NCBI RefSeq assembly: GCF_032362555.1
Contig: NC_083507.1
Coordinates: forward strand, 3,661,001-3,725,000
Length of the DNA: 64,000 bases
From: Amyelois transitella
Lineage: Eukaryota > Arthropoda > Insecta > Lepidoptera > Pyralidae
Reading direction: 5' to 3'
Part shown: positions 11,101 through 26,100 of the stretch, in pieces
How positions within the stretch are numbered: position 1 is the stretch's first letter
How the letters are laid out: every line of letters starts with the position of its first letter
The notes under the pieces: model-generated
Database searches by the model: none
Told to the model about the DNA's origin: nothing
What the model saw: only the letters and a program-made list of their open reading frames with translations
Made by a program: the position numbers and the translations under genes

Positions 11101-14100
11101 AAGTTTCCCATAATCACCATCACCCCAAGACCAAACATTGTCGTCATCGGTGATGCAAAGTGTTTGAGCGTCACCGGATCCGCACGCCACATCTATTACT
11201 CTGTACATCGCAAGGGCTTCCACCTATAAAAAAGGTACAAATTCAAAAGAAATGGCTAAACAAATCCTCATTTAAGTGAGGACAGCATTTAAGGTAATTT
11301 GTTCATCGTCACAACTAGTTTATGATCATAATCGGGAAGTTGAAAAATCAGGAAATGGAATTGGAATGACTGTGTCGCTTTCGTGAATGGAGATATGATC
11401 AGTTCGAATCATGGTTACCACAGATGGTTACATATTCCTTTTTTTTTAATACGATGTTCACGATGTTGTTTCTCACCGCAAAAGTCATTGGCCATTGGCG
11501 TATTTGAATATGAGTATTCTCGTTATTAAATAAAAATCTTACCAGCTTAGGAACTAATTGGTCCTCCGAGTCTCCGTGTCCCAAACGCCCATAGCGTCCT
11601 TTACCCCACGTGTAAATTCGTCCCCGTGACGTCAGACACGCTGAATGTGCCCCACCACAAGCTATGGCCACAATTTCCATGCCAGATAAGGCTGTTATGA
11701 GCTTAGGACGATCGTAGCTCCTGATAACACATGAAATTGAATATCGTACAACAGTACAGAAATTACAAATGTTTTCAATGTTATAAAGGTGCATAAAAAT
11801 AACTTACACTCTATTCCCGTGACCCAGTTTGCCGTCTTCTCCCTCACCCCAACTATATACATCGCCTTCAGACGACAATGCCAGGCAGTGTTTACCGCCT
11901 GAATTACAAGCCACCTGCAAAATAATTTGGTTTATTTCGCTTAAAAAGTTAACAATTTAGGAGGTTGAATAGGTTTGGTGATCTTTAATAATAAAAAATT
12001 GAATAATATTGTGTTATCTTTTTTTTTCTTATTCTTACACTCATAAGCAAATTTTCTAGGTAAAAGAGAAAAGAGTAGCTAAAATAGCAGTTTTATAATG
12101 CGTAAAAACATACCTTGGTTATGCATACATGTTGAATAGAAGCTAATAAAGTCGGTTGGGACACTGAATCTATCCCACCTATTCCGAGGCGCCCACCAGC
12201 ACCGTAACCTAAAAAAAATATTTTTTTTTCTCTCTCATAAGTGGTAAACAACAATAAAAAACCAATGTCATCCATTTTACTAAGTATAGAAGGTAACTTG
12301 GCCTATGTAGTATCAAATCAATTCCAGGTAATGTTACGGTCCGTATGTGTATGTCAATGAAAGATGATACCGTAGTACAGATCATTTTTTATCGATAAAT
12401 GCATTCCCATTCAATCAATTCTTACCAGTGGCACACCTTCCCGCCGGGCCGACAGCAAATAAAGTCTCTGTCCCCACTATTTGCGCAGGACAACGCAGCA
12501 AGAGTGAGGTAAAGCTTCGGGTTTCTCAATTTAGCCCCCTCTACCCCGGCCTAATAGTCCGCGATGGTAGTGACTCCACAATCTTATTGCAATATAAAAT
12601 TCTAAAGCTATCCATTGTATGTCACTTCAAGTAATACTTACCAGTAGCATACACCTTTCCGTCTGGAGTTACAGCGAATAACGTCTGTTCTCCGCCTACA
12701 AGTTGCGCAGGATTCAACGCGGCGAGGGCGTGGCAAGGCATCGGATTTCTCACTTTTGCCCCCTCCACCCCGCCTAGCTGTCCTCGATGATTATGTCCCC
12801 AACCGTACACGGCACACCCTCGGGAACTCCCACTCCACCATCCGTTCCAGTCTTCGGGACGTCTGTTCAGATTTTACAATGAATATAACCGAGACAACAG
12901 ATAAGTTTATTTTGTATGTTTGCCATAAATTGCATTTAAAAGTTGGGAAAAATGGAATGTGTTTTAAAATTAATCAAAATAAGTAGTCAATGTAGAATTG
13001 TATCTTCTATTTATTCCTTGGTAATAGTTTATCTTTTCCTGGAAAAAGATCTAAGTGTAAGCTTGAATCACATTTATAACAATATATAGAAAAATCTGAG
13101 TTTCTTTACTTACTTGTTAACCCAATGCAGTAACTGTTCATCATGCTGCCTTGTAAATTTGGTGTTATCTTCCCACGGATACTGCGCGTCTGTGCTATTC
13201 TCGTCCACATTGTAGACTCCCAAATCGGACAATCTTTTCCTCACATCGGCTAGAAACATAATGGGCATCGGAACTCGTCGAATGAGAGCGTCGGCCGTGC
13301 GGATACAAAGGCAGTATTTCTTGAACCACGCCCAACGGCCCGCTTCTGGACCATTGCATACCCGCGTGTCCATGCGAAGACCACACGCAAGCCAAGCCAG
13401 TTCCTGTGTGATGGAAAATGGCATTTAATACGTGTCCCAAATCAGTAAAAACAAAATGCAAAGGAATGCATATCTATGAAGCCAGTCGAAATACAGAAGT
13501 TCATGTTAGTATTTCCAATCAGGTTCCCCATCTTTGTTAGTGACATTGTTCACCTTGAGGTAATGCGTGTGCATAAGGTGTGTTCCTGTCCTCAACAATG
13601 GTTCCTCGTGTTCATACTGCGCCAGTAACAGTTGCGGCAGATGATGTAAGGCTGGAGGAGGCCCGATACCAGCGTCCCCGCTGCCGCCGCGCCCGCACAC
13701 GACGCCCCGCAAACGACGCACGCACCAGACACGGCCGCGCCACGCTGTGGGTTTATTATTATGTAGTTGTTTATGACCAAGAACGTCCCTTTCTGAGTGA
13801 GCGAAAGAAAACGCATGTCCTTCGTGTAGGAAGCTGAAATTGACGGACAAAGATAAGGCCTGTTTCCTGCAGTGGTAACAAGATATAATATCTTTCACTT
13901 TATTTACTGAAATTTGGCATATTTAATCCTTGAAAAATGTAAGAAAAATAACTATTACGAAACTTGTTTTTTACTTTGTGCAGGATGTAAATAACAAGTT
14001 AATGAGATTAAGTAAAATTCACATTTAACACAGATCTGTCACAAGATTTTGGAATATTAGATACAAATATCTTAATAAAAAATAGCATATATCACCTTTT

Positions 14101-17100
14101 CTGTTTGTTAGGCCAATTTTTTTGCAAGTTGGGTAAGGCGGTCAACAGTGGGCAGTCAAGTAATCGCTATGTTAACTCCACGTAAGGAATACTTACACAA
14201 AGTAGGCATTTGCGCACATATCGCCAACGCTTGAGCCAACCTTGGCGCAAGTTGGTGGTCGTTCGATATAGCTGCCAGCAGTGGGCCGTCAAGAAGGCGC
14301 CATGCTAGCTCCACAGACGGGCACGACAACACGTAGCGATCTGAACCACTCTCCTATAATAAAAATAATCATGCTTAGAATATAAACAGACTTTAATATG
14401 TTCTTAACAAATAAATAAAATATAAATTTTATGTATAGCTAAAAAAAGGTTGACGTAAAATGCTTACAGCGATAAGGTAGGTCGGCATAACGGGATGTAC
14501 CGTGAATTTCCAGCCCCATCCGTTAACAGAGCCATCGCTTAGGAATCTCCAACGAAGCTCGTCACCTGGTGAATAAAGGTACTTATTTAAGCAAAACTTA
14601 AAGAAATCTGGATTTAGCATGTTCAAAAAAAATTTTGTTATTTCACTCAAAAAATACTGCTTTTCCTATTCAAGGTCTTATATATAACCAAAACATAGGC
14701 TCAAACAAACCTCGCATCAAATTTAAAATTACGGACATTCTTTGCTGAATGCTAAGCACTAATTATTACATTAAGCGTTCCACTAAGCCGCTTCCGGTAG
14801 CATCAAAAATAAAAAAATATAAAAAATCTACTCTAACGGAAATTTCATGCGGTTATAATACAATTATCAAATAATTCTTACCCTGTACAATAATCTCCTG
14901 TGCCCAATCGGAGGGCTCCCTACCCGAGCGAGTGGCTAATATTCGTCCCGAGGGATCGGATATTGTTAGGGGGTCATTCCGTTTCTCAGTAGAACAGCCC
15001 TGTTCGAAAACCACGCGTAGTGACGTTGCGCCGGGAATTTTTACCACGCCTGATGAACAAAGGATTGCTAATAATTGCTAATAATGCCAAGTACTGCAAG
15101 TAAATAAAATCGTAATGGTCGAGTTGATCATGTGAAAGCCATATAAAGTAACTATTGTAGTCGAAAACATGGTAAATAACATACAACATTGTTTTTATGC
15201 CTTGTTATACTTCACAATAGAGGTCCAATGTGAGACGTATATGATTCCTAAACTACCTTCTCATGTCAAGTTTTCTTTCTTCACGAGTCATCAAGAAATA
15301 AGAAGCACTTTTGAGATTGTTTGAAGGCTACATAGTAAGAATTCGCTAGTACCTGATATATCCGTGTCGTCAGCGTACGGATGCGGGCTGTCCACCGTGA
15401 CTGGATTAGGCGGAGGTCTTCCGGCGCCGGCCGCAGCTTCTTCTAACTCGCACACGCATACTTCCACAACCATGTCAGCCACGGCTTGCTTGCTGGCACA
15501 TAGAGCTGCAAATGCATTATTAATTATAACGTTTATAAAACTGGGATGGCAATTTAATTGCGTTTTTTAACTTCAAAGTGAAGTTCATAAGCAACTCTTG
15601 TTTCTCTTCTCAAGTATCTTATTCCGAATCAGTGACCAAAACAGCTGCTTCAGCGTAAGTTCTCACAGATACGGAGATGTGAGAACCTGATCATAAGCCT
15701 GTTTGTTGCGGCCGTAATATTAGCGCATTATAATTTATAATATATAGGTCAATTTAAACAAACCGAATGACAATTTATCTTTTGGTATTCCCGTAGGTAC
15801 GCGTATGGTGCAATCATCCTAGAACGTGATTAGAGAACTTTCGGTTTTGAGACTGTAACAAAAAGAAATATATAATAATAAAGACAGTTGTATGTAGTTC
15901 ATGAAGGTACTTACCCATCAAAACATCAGTGATTGTCTTGACCGCATTGTTCGCATCGGGAATTCTCCCCGCAGCGGCTAATTTAAGAAGATCAACCAAC
16001 GCTCTCGCATCCGATTCTCCTAGCTGAGACGTGAAGTCATCTAATGCCATCTGCAAATAAATAGAAAAGATTATCACACTTATAAAACTTCACTCCTACC
16101 CTGACCCAAAATTTGTATCGTCTTACCAAATTGGGTAATTTTATTAGCTACTTTTGAACCCGGGTCTCTTACCCTTGGACTTGTGCCCGGTTTTTGGTTC
16201 TTATATTATAAGGAATCTGACAAGTCGGTTAGAGGTAATCGCAGATTCTTGACGTTACTTTTTAACAAGTTGAATGATTGTGTTAAAGTTCTTACTTTAG
16301 GAGCTTCCGCTTGTTGCACCGTCATAGTAGCAGCCGCCACCGATACAGCACTCGACGACATGACGGCTGAATGTCGAGACGACACTGAACCGCTAAGAGG
16401 ACTGCTTGCTCCACTCTGTGATAAAAAAGAATTGTTTTTTGAAAGAGTCTAAAAGTGGATTAAGGATGAATGAGTTACTCGTCAAATGTCTGCTCTATGC
16501 CGACGATCAGGTTATACTGGCGTCATCAGCGGAGGAGTTACAGGAGATGGTAAACTGTATGCATGAAGCTTTAAAAGAGAAAGGAATGAAAGTGAACGTA
16601 AGTAAAACTAAAACACTGGTTTTTGAAATGGAGAAAGAAATGACAGCATGTAATATTTTGATTGGAGGAGAAAAAGTGGAGCAAGTGAAAGAGTTTGTAT
16701 ATCTAGGATCAAAGTTTACATCAGATGGCAAGTATGATAGTGATATTGAAAGGAGAGTGAACGCGGGGAACATGGTGAATGGAGCTTTGCATGCCTTTAT
16801 GAGCAGTCAGAAACTATCCAAAAAGGCTCGACTGGCTGTGCACAGGGGCGTGTTGGTCCCGACATTAATGTATGGGAGTGAAAGTTGGGTATGGCAAAAG
16901 AAGCATGAAAGCAGAATAAATGCAGTGGAAATGAGAGCGTTAAGGAGTATGATGGGTGTGAAATTGAGTAACAGGATAAGGAACAGCGTGATAAGGGAAT
17001 GTTGTGATGTGAAAGAAGATGTAGTTACAGGAATAGAAAAGGGTATGTTAAGATGGTTCGGTCATGTGGAGAGGATGAATGAAAGCAGGTTGACTAAGCA

Positions 17101-20100
17101 GATATACAAGGAGAGTGTGGAGGGAAAGGTCGGAGTGGGAAGACCTAGACGAACGTATCTTGATCAAATTAAGGACGTCCTGGTAAAGGGTCAGGTCAAA
17201 AGTACCCGAAACCGCCGAGCTTGTATGAAGAGAGTTATGAATGTGGACGAAGCGAAAGAAGTATGCAGAGATCGTGGCAAGTGGAAAGAGGTAGTCTCTG
17301 CCTACCCCTCCGGGAAAGAGGCGTGATTTTATGTATGTATGTTTAATGATAGAAAAGATCTATCAGACGTGGCTTTAAATTGCTTTACTTAGTTTAAGAT
17401 CTACAAGAATAGTCTGAACTGCAATTTTTTGATGAACATGTTATTAAATTGTTGTTATAATTAACAATCAAAGCAGGTTTTCTAAAGTCTTCCTCCTGCG
17501 GTCAATTTCGTCTTTATTCCTTTCATTTCCATTATAAGCAGTTAGTAGTTTTTGATCTTAATAGATACAAATTAAAAATCTTTTCTCTTTGTCTCATTTT
17601 ACATTAAAAAAAAACAAAACAGAATGGGTAGCTAGAAATATAAACAAACGTTACCGGCAAGGTGGCCCTGTCGGCCGGTGCTTCGCCCCCACCAGTACGG
17701 GCGTCTCCTTCGGCATCCTCGTCCTCTGTGTCCAAAGCCGCGGCCACGGGAGCCGCGGCAGAACTAGCTTCATGTGCCCGCAAAGACTCTACCAGTAAAC
17801 TGCGAGCCTGGTGAAAACAAAAGAAATTGTAAGACTTTTCTTTACTTACATCGCTGCCTCGAGGTCGGTACAAAGCGGTAGCGAATAGCACTATTCATTA
17901 ATTATATCAGCTGTGGAGTCTGTTATAGGGTAATTAATCGTAGTTCACAACGCTAAAGTTGAAATAAGCTCGTAGAATAATTTTGAGACCTAATTGTGCG
18001 ACCATCGCGGACGCGAACTAAGTCAGCGCCTTATAGTCGGTAAAAAGAGTTGTTTTTTATTTTGAATGTCTTTATATCTTTTCTGCTGTAGACAGTAAAG
18101 TATTCCTTGGTATAATCCTATGAGAATTATTCTAAGAACTTACTTGAGCTATATGAAGTGCTAGTAAAATAAGCGAGAGTGCGTGTTGCACGGCCACGGG
18201 GGGCTCCAGTGCGAGCGCCGCGGCCGCCAGCGACGGACGCGGGCTCTGCGGCTCTTCTACCACTGGATCCTCTGAGTATAGACCTATAGGTTAAAACAAA
18301 AACAATCATTATTTTATTTTTTATTTATAATAGACAGGCAGTTACTCAAAAGCTAACAAACAGTGATATTTTCGAACTGCAGTTATTTTTGTAATTGTAG
18401 ACAGATTACAATTTACTCATTTATTTCAGACCTCTATCCAGATAGAACTCTCCCATGAATCGGGAGTGCAACATTTTTGTGTACCGTGCTTTGTCTCCAC
18501 AATATACAAGTGTATTATGTAGACGCTGAAAAAATATTTATCCGGAAGAGAAATAAGAAGCCCATTAGTCGAACAAAACAAAACATTTGAGCGTAGATTG
18601 ATAAAGAAAAGAATAATAACCTATTTGTTTAATAGGTAATTATTTCATATATTCATCCTATGCATTTTACCTAAACTTTGGGCGCCAAGCGGATCTTTCA
18701 TCACGGGGAAGGCGAACGGAGTTATATGCGGCGTTCTCGTGTCGCTTTGCAACATGGACGGCTTGAGCGACCAAGCGGCCGAGTGCGATGACCCCGCGGC
18801 CGCTCTTTGTACCCCCTCCACTCCGGCCACGAGAGCGGGACGACGGTTCACGCAAGTTGTTCCGTTGCCTTGTTGGCCGTGGTCGTTGTCGCCCCATGCC
18901 CACACCTAGAGAAGCGTGTGAGAAATTAGTTAAAATATAAAGAACTGATCCACGTGTTTTATCTGAAATACCTTAAAGCACCACGAATTGCCAGGGCCGG
19001 ACGTTAAGACTGAAATTTCAATTTGTCAATGTCAATGGAACACAGTGGGTGAATTATGCTTCATTGATTGTAAGATTTTTTGAACATTTGTCTGCGTGTT
19101 ATCTCACCACAAAATAACACGTTATTATTGTTAAGGAAATTAAAGAAATAGTGAAAACCCAACCGTCCCAAAAATTTATGATAAATATATTTTCATTTCA
19201 AGCAAGGGTCTGTCTAAGTTACTTATTTAAATGCATTGTACTAAAACCCAACAATCGGTGGATTTAACCGGGAACCATTTACGGAATTGTATGTACCTGA
19301 TTGTCACTAGTTACGGCCAAGCAATGCAGTGCACCGACTGCCACGTGAATGACTCGTCGTCCTCGCAAAGCCTCCACTAGCGTAGGCCTCCGGACGTGCG
19401 CGTCACACCCGTGCCCCAGGCGGAAGTAGTCGCCTTTGCCCCAAGTCCACACCTGTGAATTACATACTAAAATATTAATATGGAACAAAAAAACCCTAAG
19501 TTGTTAACGTATACAACAGTTCCATTAGAACATATAGTTGACTGATCATGGTGTACTATAAAAAAAACAATATCTAACAATACTTTTATATTAAAACTGA
19601 TTGAAAAAACTACTCATTTATTTATTACGCTTTATCTATGTTATTATTTTACATGACTTTTCGTTTAATAAAATTCACCATTACTCTGCATACAATTTGC
19701 TGACATAATAAATATGAAATTCACACATACCTCTCCGTCCCTAGTCAAGGCCAAACTAAACTGAGCTCCACATTCCACTTGAACAACACCGAGCGTGTTC
19801 AACCTCTCGATGTTCATTGGCACGGCGCAACCGTCAGATCCACCACGACCTCCAAATGATATAAATTTTAAAGATATAATATGACATAGTTCACTACAGT
19901 ATGGTTATTTTAAGCAATTGTCTTCTTACTTTAGTTAATCCCGTTTCCAACCTCGCCTCTTGGAGTTCCCTTTAAGACGGTACGCAAGGTTACGCCTTTC
20001 AACCATGATTCTGGATTGGATAACTCGGGTTTTTGCACAATGCCAATATCGATTAACAATAGCACAATAGCAACCCCATAATCGATTATGGTGAAATCTG

Positions 20101-23100
20101 GACTAGTTACTGCGCCTATTCCCTGAGTCTCCTTTTTCGACATCCGTGGGAAAGTGGTAGGGTCGAAGTCGCGCGGTCGTTATAAGTAGTCGTATTAGAC
20201 ACCAAAACATATGAACCTTAAAGCGAAAGGGACAAATTGTGTAATCTGCAGCTATCAAATCTTGACTTGCAAGAAAGGCAAATGAACAATAAAAATTATT
20301 AATTATTAAAAAATGTTTAGCCGAGTAAACATTTTATGACTAATGTTAAATATATTTACCTAATTTCCCGAAGTCCCCATCGCCCCATGAAAAGACCTTT
20401 CCGCATGCAGTGAGAGCCAACGTCTGCGCATCACGCGATCCACACGCCACTTGAATTACTCGCAAACTAGATAAAGCTTCCACCTGCACACAAACAAATA
20501 AACTTCTAAAAATACCTGCCACAAAATTTTCGATCCATTATGTATGAGTGTATCTTTGTGTAAAACAATAAATTATTTGTTTTTTTTTTTTAGTAAATAT
20601 ATGGCCTTAAATTTAGAAATCATCTCTACTTTTTAAAATCTTTAATTAAGTGTTAACCATTTAAGATATAGGTTAATTCGATTCAGTGGTGGATAGTTAA
20701 TTATATTTATATTTTTCTCTTTGACTGAGACAGTAAAGTATTTATCTTATTTTAATTACCATCTTCGGTAACAACTGCGTGGTATCATCGCCATGTCCCA
20801 ATCGGCCATATTCGCCCATTCCCCACGTGTAGAGATGTCCTCTCGCGGTGACGCATGCGCTGTGCGCCGATCCGCACGCTATCCCCACCACTCGCTCGGC
20901 GGACAGAGACTCTATGAGACGCGGCGTTTCCAGGGTGAGTCGGTTACCGTGGCCAAGCTTGCCGTCTTCGCCTTCGCCCCATGAATAAACCTAAAAAAAG
21001 TTCATTAGAAACTATTTATCGAGACATCTAGCGATGTTAGATTCCGCATAATTCATATTTTTGGTATTCCGTATTTTTTTAATGCAGGTTTATTTCTTCA
21101 AAAGCAAGTCAGACTATAAGAATTTGGTTGGAACGATAACTATGACGTAGTTGCGAAAAAGACAGACCATAAATTTTACATCTGTCACATCACAGATTTT
21201 TAAGTGTTTTATTCTTCAAAATATCGTTTTATAACTTCAGCGAGACATTAAAAAGTATTTGATCAATATTTTAAAGGGAGAAATAATTACTTTCGTTGAA
21301 TGTTGTGACATTTTGAGACAAATATTTACGTAGAAATAGCCGTAAATATACCTTTCCATCAGCAGTGAGAGCCAATGCGTGCTTGCCTCCGGAATGTACG
21401 GCGACGCGACGCACTAAAACGTGCGACAAATATGGATTCGCGCGGGGACTTGATACGTTGTTGCTGTGCCCAAGCCCGAGTCGGCCGTTGGTGCCTTCGC
21501 CACAGGCGTATAGCTGAAAAGTTTATTTATTTTAAAAGAAATATTTTATACATTTTCGCCAAAACTATTCCAATAATTAACATTAACAAAAGAAATAAAA
21601 TCATGCTACCGACTGTGCTATGTCGATTGAATGCCAAACATAGGCTTCCGTGAATCTTGGTTATAAAGGCAACTAAAATCAAACGCACAATTCGGATACA
21701 AAATAAATTAATAAGCACTCTGATATTATTTTTAATAACAATAATTGCTTACTTTTCCATCATGAGATACGATGAATAGTGTTTTAGATCCACCAGCAAT
21801 ATGTACAGGCCTTAGTGCACTAAGACTGGGGGAAAATACGGGGACTTTTACTTTCGATCCCTTTACGCCACCTAGCTGGTCTTTATCATTTAGACCCCAT
21901 ACAAAAACCTGGAAAACAGAAAGTGAAATTGTTAAGACTTAAGCTGATTTTGTATTTGTATCGAGCGACTAACTAGTGTTCGTTCTGCAATCAGTCATAA
22001 CCTTTCAAGTCAATAAATATTTTGTATAAATTCTGATTTTATAGTCACTGTCGTGTACAATGTGTTTTTCAATCTATCAATTACCATCAAAATGTTATAG
22101 AGATAATATAATAAATAACCTTTGGACAATCATTTGGCAAGGAAGGCGGATTATTATCAGCGGAAACAGCTCCTGTCGGATTGTCTTTTTCCATCCAATC
22201 TTCTGCTACGAAATTCATACTCTAAAAACATTTAAAAAAATTGGTTAATGTTTCACAAAACTAGCAAAAAGTAATAACTTAAATATGAAAGAATGTTCCT
22301 TCGTACAAGAACTTACCATGAGTATATCGTTATAGAGAGGATTCGGTCTGAAGCCGGTAATGTAAAGACCATGAACTCTGCAATCTGCGTTTACACTGCG
22401 ATTTTGTTTTATACCAATCTCTATGCATGGATAATACTGAAACAAACCAGTTTATATAAGGGAGAGAAAACCAAAAAGAGTACTACAATACTGAATTTTA
22501 TTACCAAAGTTAAATAAAAAATAACAGCAACACTTAAGTCCTGGGAACACGGATTGTTCTTCTTTCTCCTGGCTCTAGTACCTGTTACATCCTCATCAGT
22601 CAGGAGAGGAACCCAGGGTATGCCTTTGACCATGGATCCTGAATTTTTACACGAAGTGACTCTCATGTAGACAAACTTGACCCATGTTGGATCGATCATG
22701 GTTACACATCCAGTTGCCTGAATTTTTGCCAGTTACATCCAGTGCAGGTTTCCTCGCAATTTTTCCCCTTACCGTAAGAGCATCGTTTAGTTGTCTTCGC
22801 AAATATATAACCCACACTGACTGCAAAAAAGTTTAGCATATACCTGCTCTTTTTATAACTATGAAAAAACTAAATACACACCTGCTTGCAGTCCGCCAGT
22901 AGCTGTATCTGTGCCAAGTGAGCCGGCCTGTCCCTGCAATGCGCCGGCGCCGGAGTGCACGGCACGGCGGCCAGGGGCGCGAGGGCCGCGTCCTCGAAAC
23001 TGGCGCCCGCTCTGACCGCTAGGGCCGCCGCCCCGTGGATGCCCCCCGCCACTCCTAGGCCGAGACGACGTATGCGCACGCCGTAACGCATTTCTACGCG

Positions 23101-26100
23101 GATCCAGTGCTGGAAAATTGACATTAATTTAATACAAGGCAATTAACAATTACGTACATTGTAAAATCGGAGGGAGATCGCCGACTCCAATGGTGATCTG
23201 GTGTCTAGTTTACGCCCTATACATATAGTCTCCAAGTGTAATTAAAACAAACTCAGAGATCTAGTAAACTCATAGTCTGCTCACCAAGCCACTGTATGTC
23301 AGTATAGCCTCACCTGGCCATTACCGCTGGAGCTCTGCCAGTAGGTGTGTGGCTGCGAGTCCAGCAGTCTACGAGCGCCGGCGGCCGGCCTGCAAGACGA
23401 CACTCTGACCGCGCGTACTGCACCTCGCCACCCTACCGCAGTACCTCCGGCACTCTCGCCCCATTCCGCTATAGAATTAAATTGAAAAATAAAGTAAAGT
23501 TGATAAAAATGATGGTTCATTAGTCTTAATTTTTCGAGTTTTCATCATTAACTTTCCTCAAGAATTCTCCGCTAAAGCGTATGATTTTGACGCTCGTATT
23601 GTCATAGCCCTAGAGTTCAGAACGATTAGTTATAAGTAAAATCATAATTACAGATGGCATACTAATTTTAGTTATATATCTCTATCAACAGCTTTACCAT
23701 ACAAGCAAGACATGAGATGGAAAGTTTTGCGCCAAATTGTGCCACAAACGTCAATCTTACGTTGCTCTACGTATGTCAGGTTGTTTTCCCCAGAACTTAC
23801 ATTGATCAGTGACCAGTTCCATTTCGCTGACTTGTCCCGTCCAACCCGGTTGTTGAGGGAAATCCACAGTCAAATCACGTCCATTTGTTGATATTGCTGT
23901 AAAAAAAGTGTGTTATTGTCAAATGTTATAATTTGTGTGGTATATTTGTACAATAGGAAGCAAGAACGTTTTTACTGGTGACGGAGCATGTATGTGAGGT
24001 GTATGACACCATTAGCCACCTTGAATAGCGTCCTATACTCCATATAAAGAAATAAACAAAAAAAACTTGCCAGTAACAGTTCCCACGCTGGTGTGGTCGA
24101 TGCAGCCCCACTTGTACCGCGGCTGGGTGACGGCGGCCCGCACTCTGACGCGGTCCCCGGGCGCGAACGGGGGTCCGCCCGATACTACCTCAGCGTGTAT
24201 AGCACGGACGCCGAACACGCGACCGAGCCCTCGCCATTCCACCTAGGGAAAAAAAAAAACAAGTTTTAACAAGCTATAAACTTTCATTTAAACATTTCAT
24301 ATAAAGTATCTGTAATTTAACTTACATGAAGAAACACATTTTGTTTTATGTCCCTCTCAACCTTCTGGACTTGCCCGACATCACCAAGGGCCACCTGAAA
24401 ACAGTTTGATATATGCAATCATTAGTTATCTCAAGTACTAATATGCAAAGTGATGGAAAAAGCTTAATGATGGAATAATCTACTAATGGTACATATGTTA
24501 AACTCAAAATTAAATTAACTCACGCATTCAAACGCTTTACAGCATCGCACAGTCATCCCTGGAGTAACAACATCAGATACATATTGCGCATATTCGTCTT
24601 CTGATGCGAAACAACTGCGCCATCTGTAGGGCGTCGGCTTTTTCTCGATTTTCGACGAAAGAGGTTTGATTTCGAACAAAGTATCCTCCATGCCTTGTTG
24701 CGGCAGTTCTAGTAAGTAGGCGACTAATGATTCCACTGATGGTAAGCTAGTGCCTCCTGTAAGTCATAATTTTTAATTCAATTTATATAAAAAATCACTT
24801 AATAAGTTAATGTTACTAAGTGACTGAATCACAGACAACGAACAGCACAAACTTCTGGGTCTGGGCATTCGAAAATCGGCATGTAGCTTCGTTATTGTGG
24901 TCTGGGTGTGCAAGGAAGGGTTTTCCAAAATTCCGCCAAGGCCGCGTACTCTAGTGCATTATACAGCCCCTAAGTTCTACTACAGGTAAAACGAGCGTAT
25001 CTGTACATGTGAATACTTACCTATAGCTTGTATAGCTGTGTACACCGAGTGTCTGGAAAATCCCATTTCAATAACTTGTTGTACTTGCGATGAGTTCGCC
25101 CAAGTGTTCAGATCTTTACGAGCTGTAACGATACAGATTAGATTGAAGACAAAAAAAAAGGAGAAACTTTTGGGTGGCAGTTAAGTGTGTTTTCCGAACT
25201 TACATAAGGAAGCTGTGCTTGTCGAAGGTCCTAGAGAAAGCTGCATGACATTACTCTTGTCTATTATAGGCAAGTCTGGTTGAGATTCGTGCTCCTTTTC
25301 ATCGCCTGCACGAAACAAGAAATATCAGGAGTTATTACGTCAGAATATGCCAACAACCAAAATAAGACTTATTAAGAATGAACTTGTTTATATGGTTCTC
25401 TAGATTTATATTCTTACCATTGACATGTGCAGCTAACTGCTGAATAACAGTAATGGCAGCCGCTGCCAGCTCTCGGGGAGTGTGTGAAGCGGCGAGTGGA
25501 CTTGGCCGAGTGGCTAAGGCGAGTAATCGTCGAAGCAGTGTTCCATCTGTCCCGAGACTACTTCCACGTTCCAAGGTGCCTATGGAGAAAACTTATAAAT
25601 AATAGGTAACATCTCTTATTTTTCGTTTCTCAGTAGTGAGAAACGAATTCTAACTATGAAAAATGTTGAGAAAAGCAAACCATCACAATGTAACCTTGTA
25701 AATAATAAATAAATTAATCAATATATAATAATTTTGTAAAAGTAAATAAAACTTACTAGCATTATCAGGTGGTTGCATGAGAACCTTCCTCAAACGAGTG
25801 CGAGTTGTAAGTAACCCTCGAACTGCGTATAAGGTCAATAGCTCCATCTGTTGTTTTCTCAGCCCATATACGTCTACATCCGCTGAAAAATATATGATTG
25901 TATTAGTTTCGAATTGTACAGATTCCGAAACATATTAATGGAAAATGTGGTTACCATATTTAAACTTAGGTTAATAAATGTTTATCTGAACATGGCAATA
26001 AAGTACCTGCGGTTTCCAGCCCCCGTAGCATAGCACGCGCGACGCCCCTTTTATCACGCGATAAGCAATTGCTATTTCGCTTTTTATTATGACTTGAAAC

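Larger units (their letters stand above)
9413..12865 (-). other. HERC2: HERC2 RCC1-like domain 3 (RLD3)
   Basis: Exons between about 9413 and 12865 encode a seven-bladed RCC1-like propeller. In protein order: [19 protein letters not shown] (exon ending near 12643), [19 protein letters not shown], a blade with [43 protein letters not shown] with [29 protein letters not shown] and [16 protein letters not shown]. These closely match human RLD3, which binds partner proteins. The nearly invariant Gly-rich blade motifs point to strong selection. Confidence 0.92.

Noticed and set aside
19931-20143. Minus-strand frame of 70 codons between RLD2 exons
   Set aside because: It has no match to HERC2 and overlaps a repeat remnant; RLD2 is complete without it.
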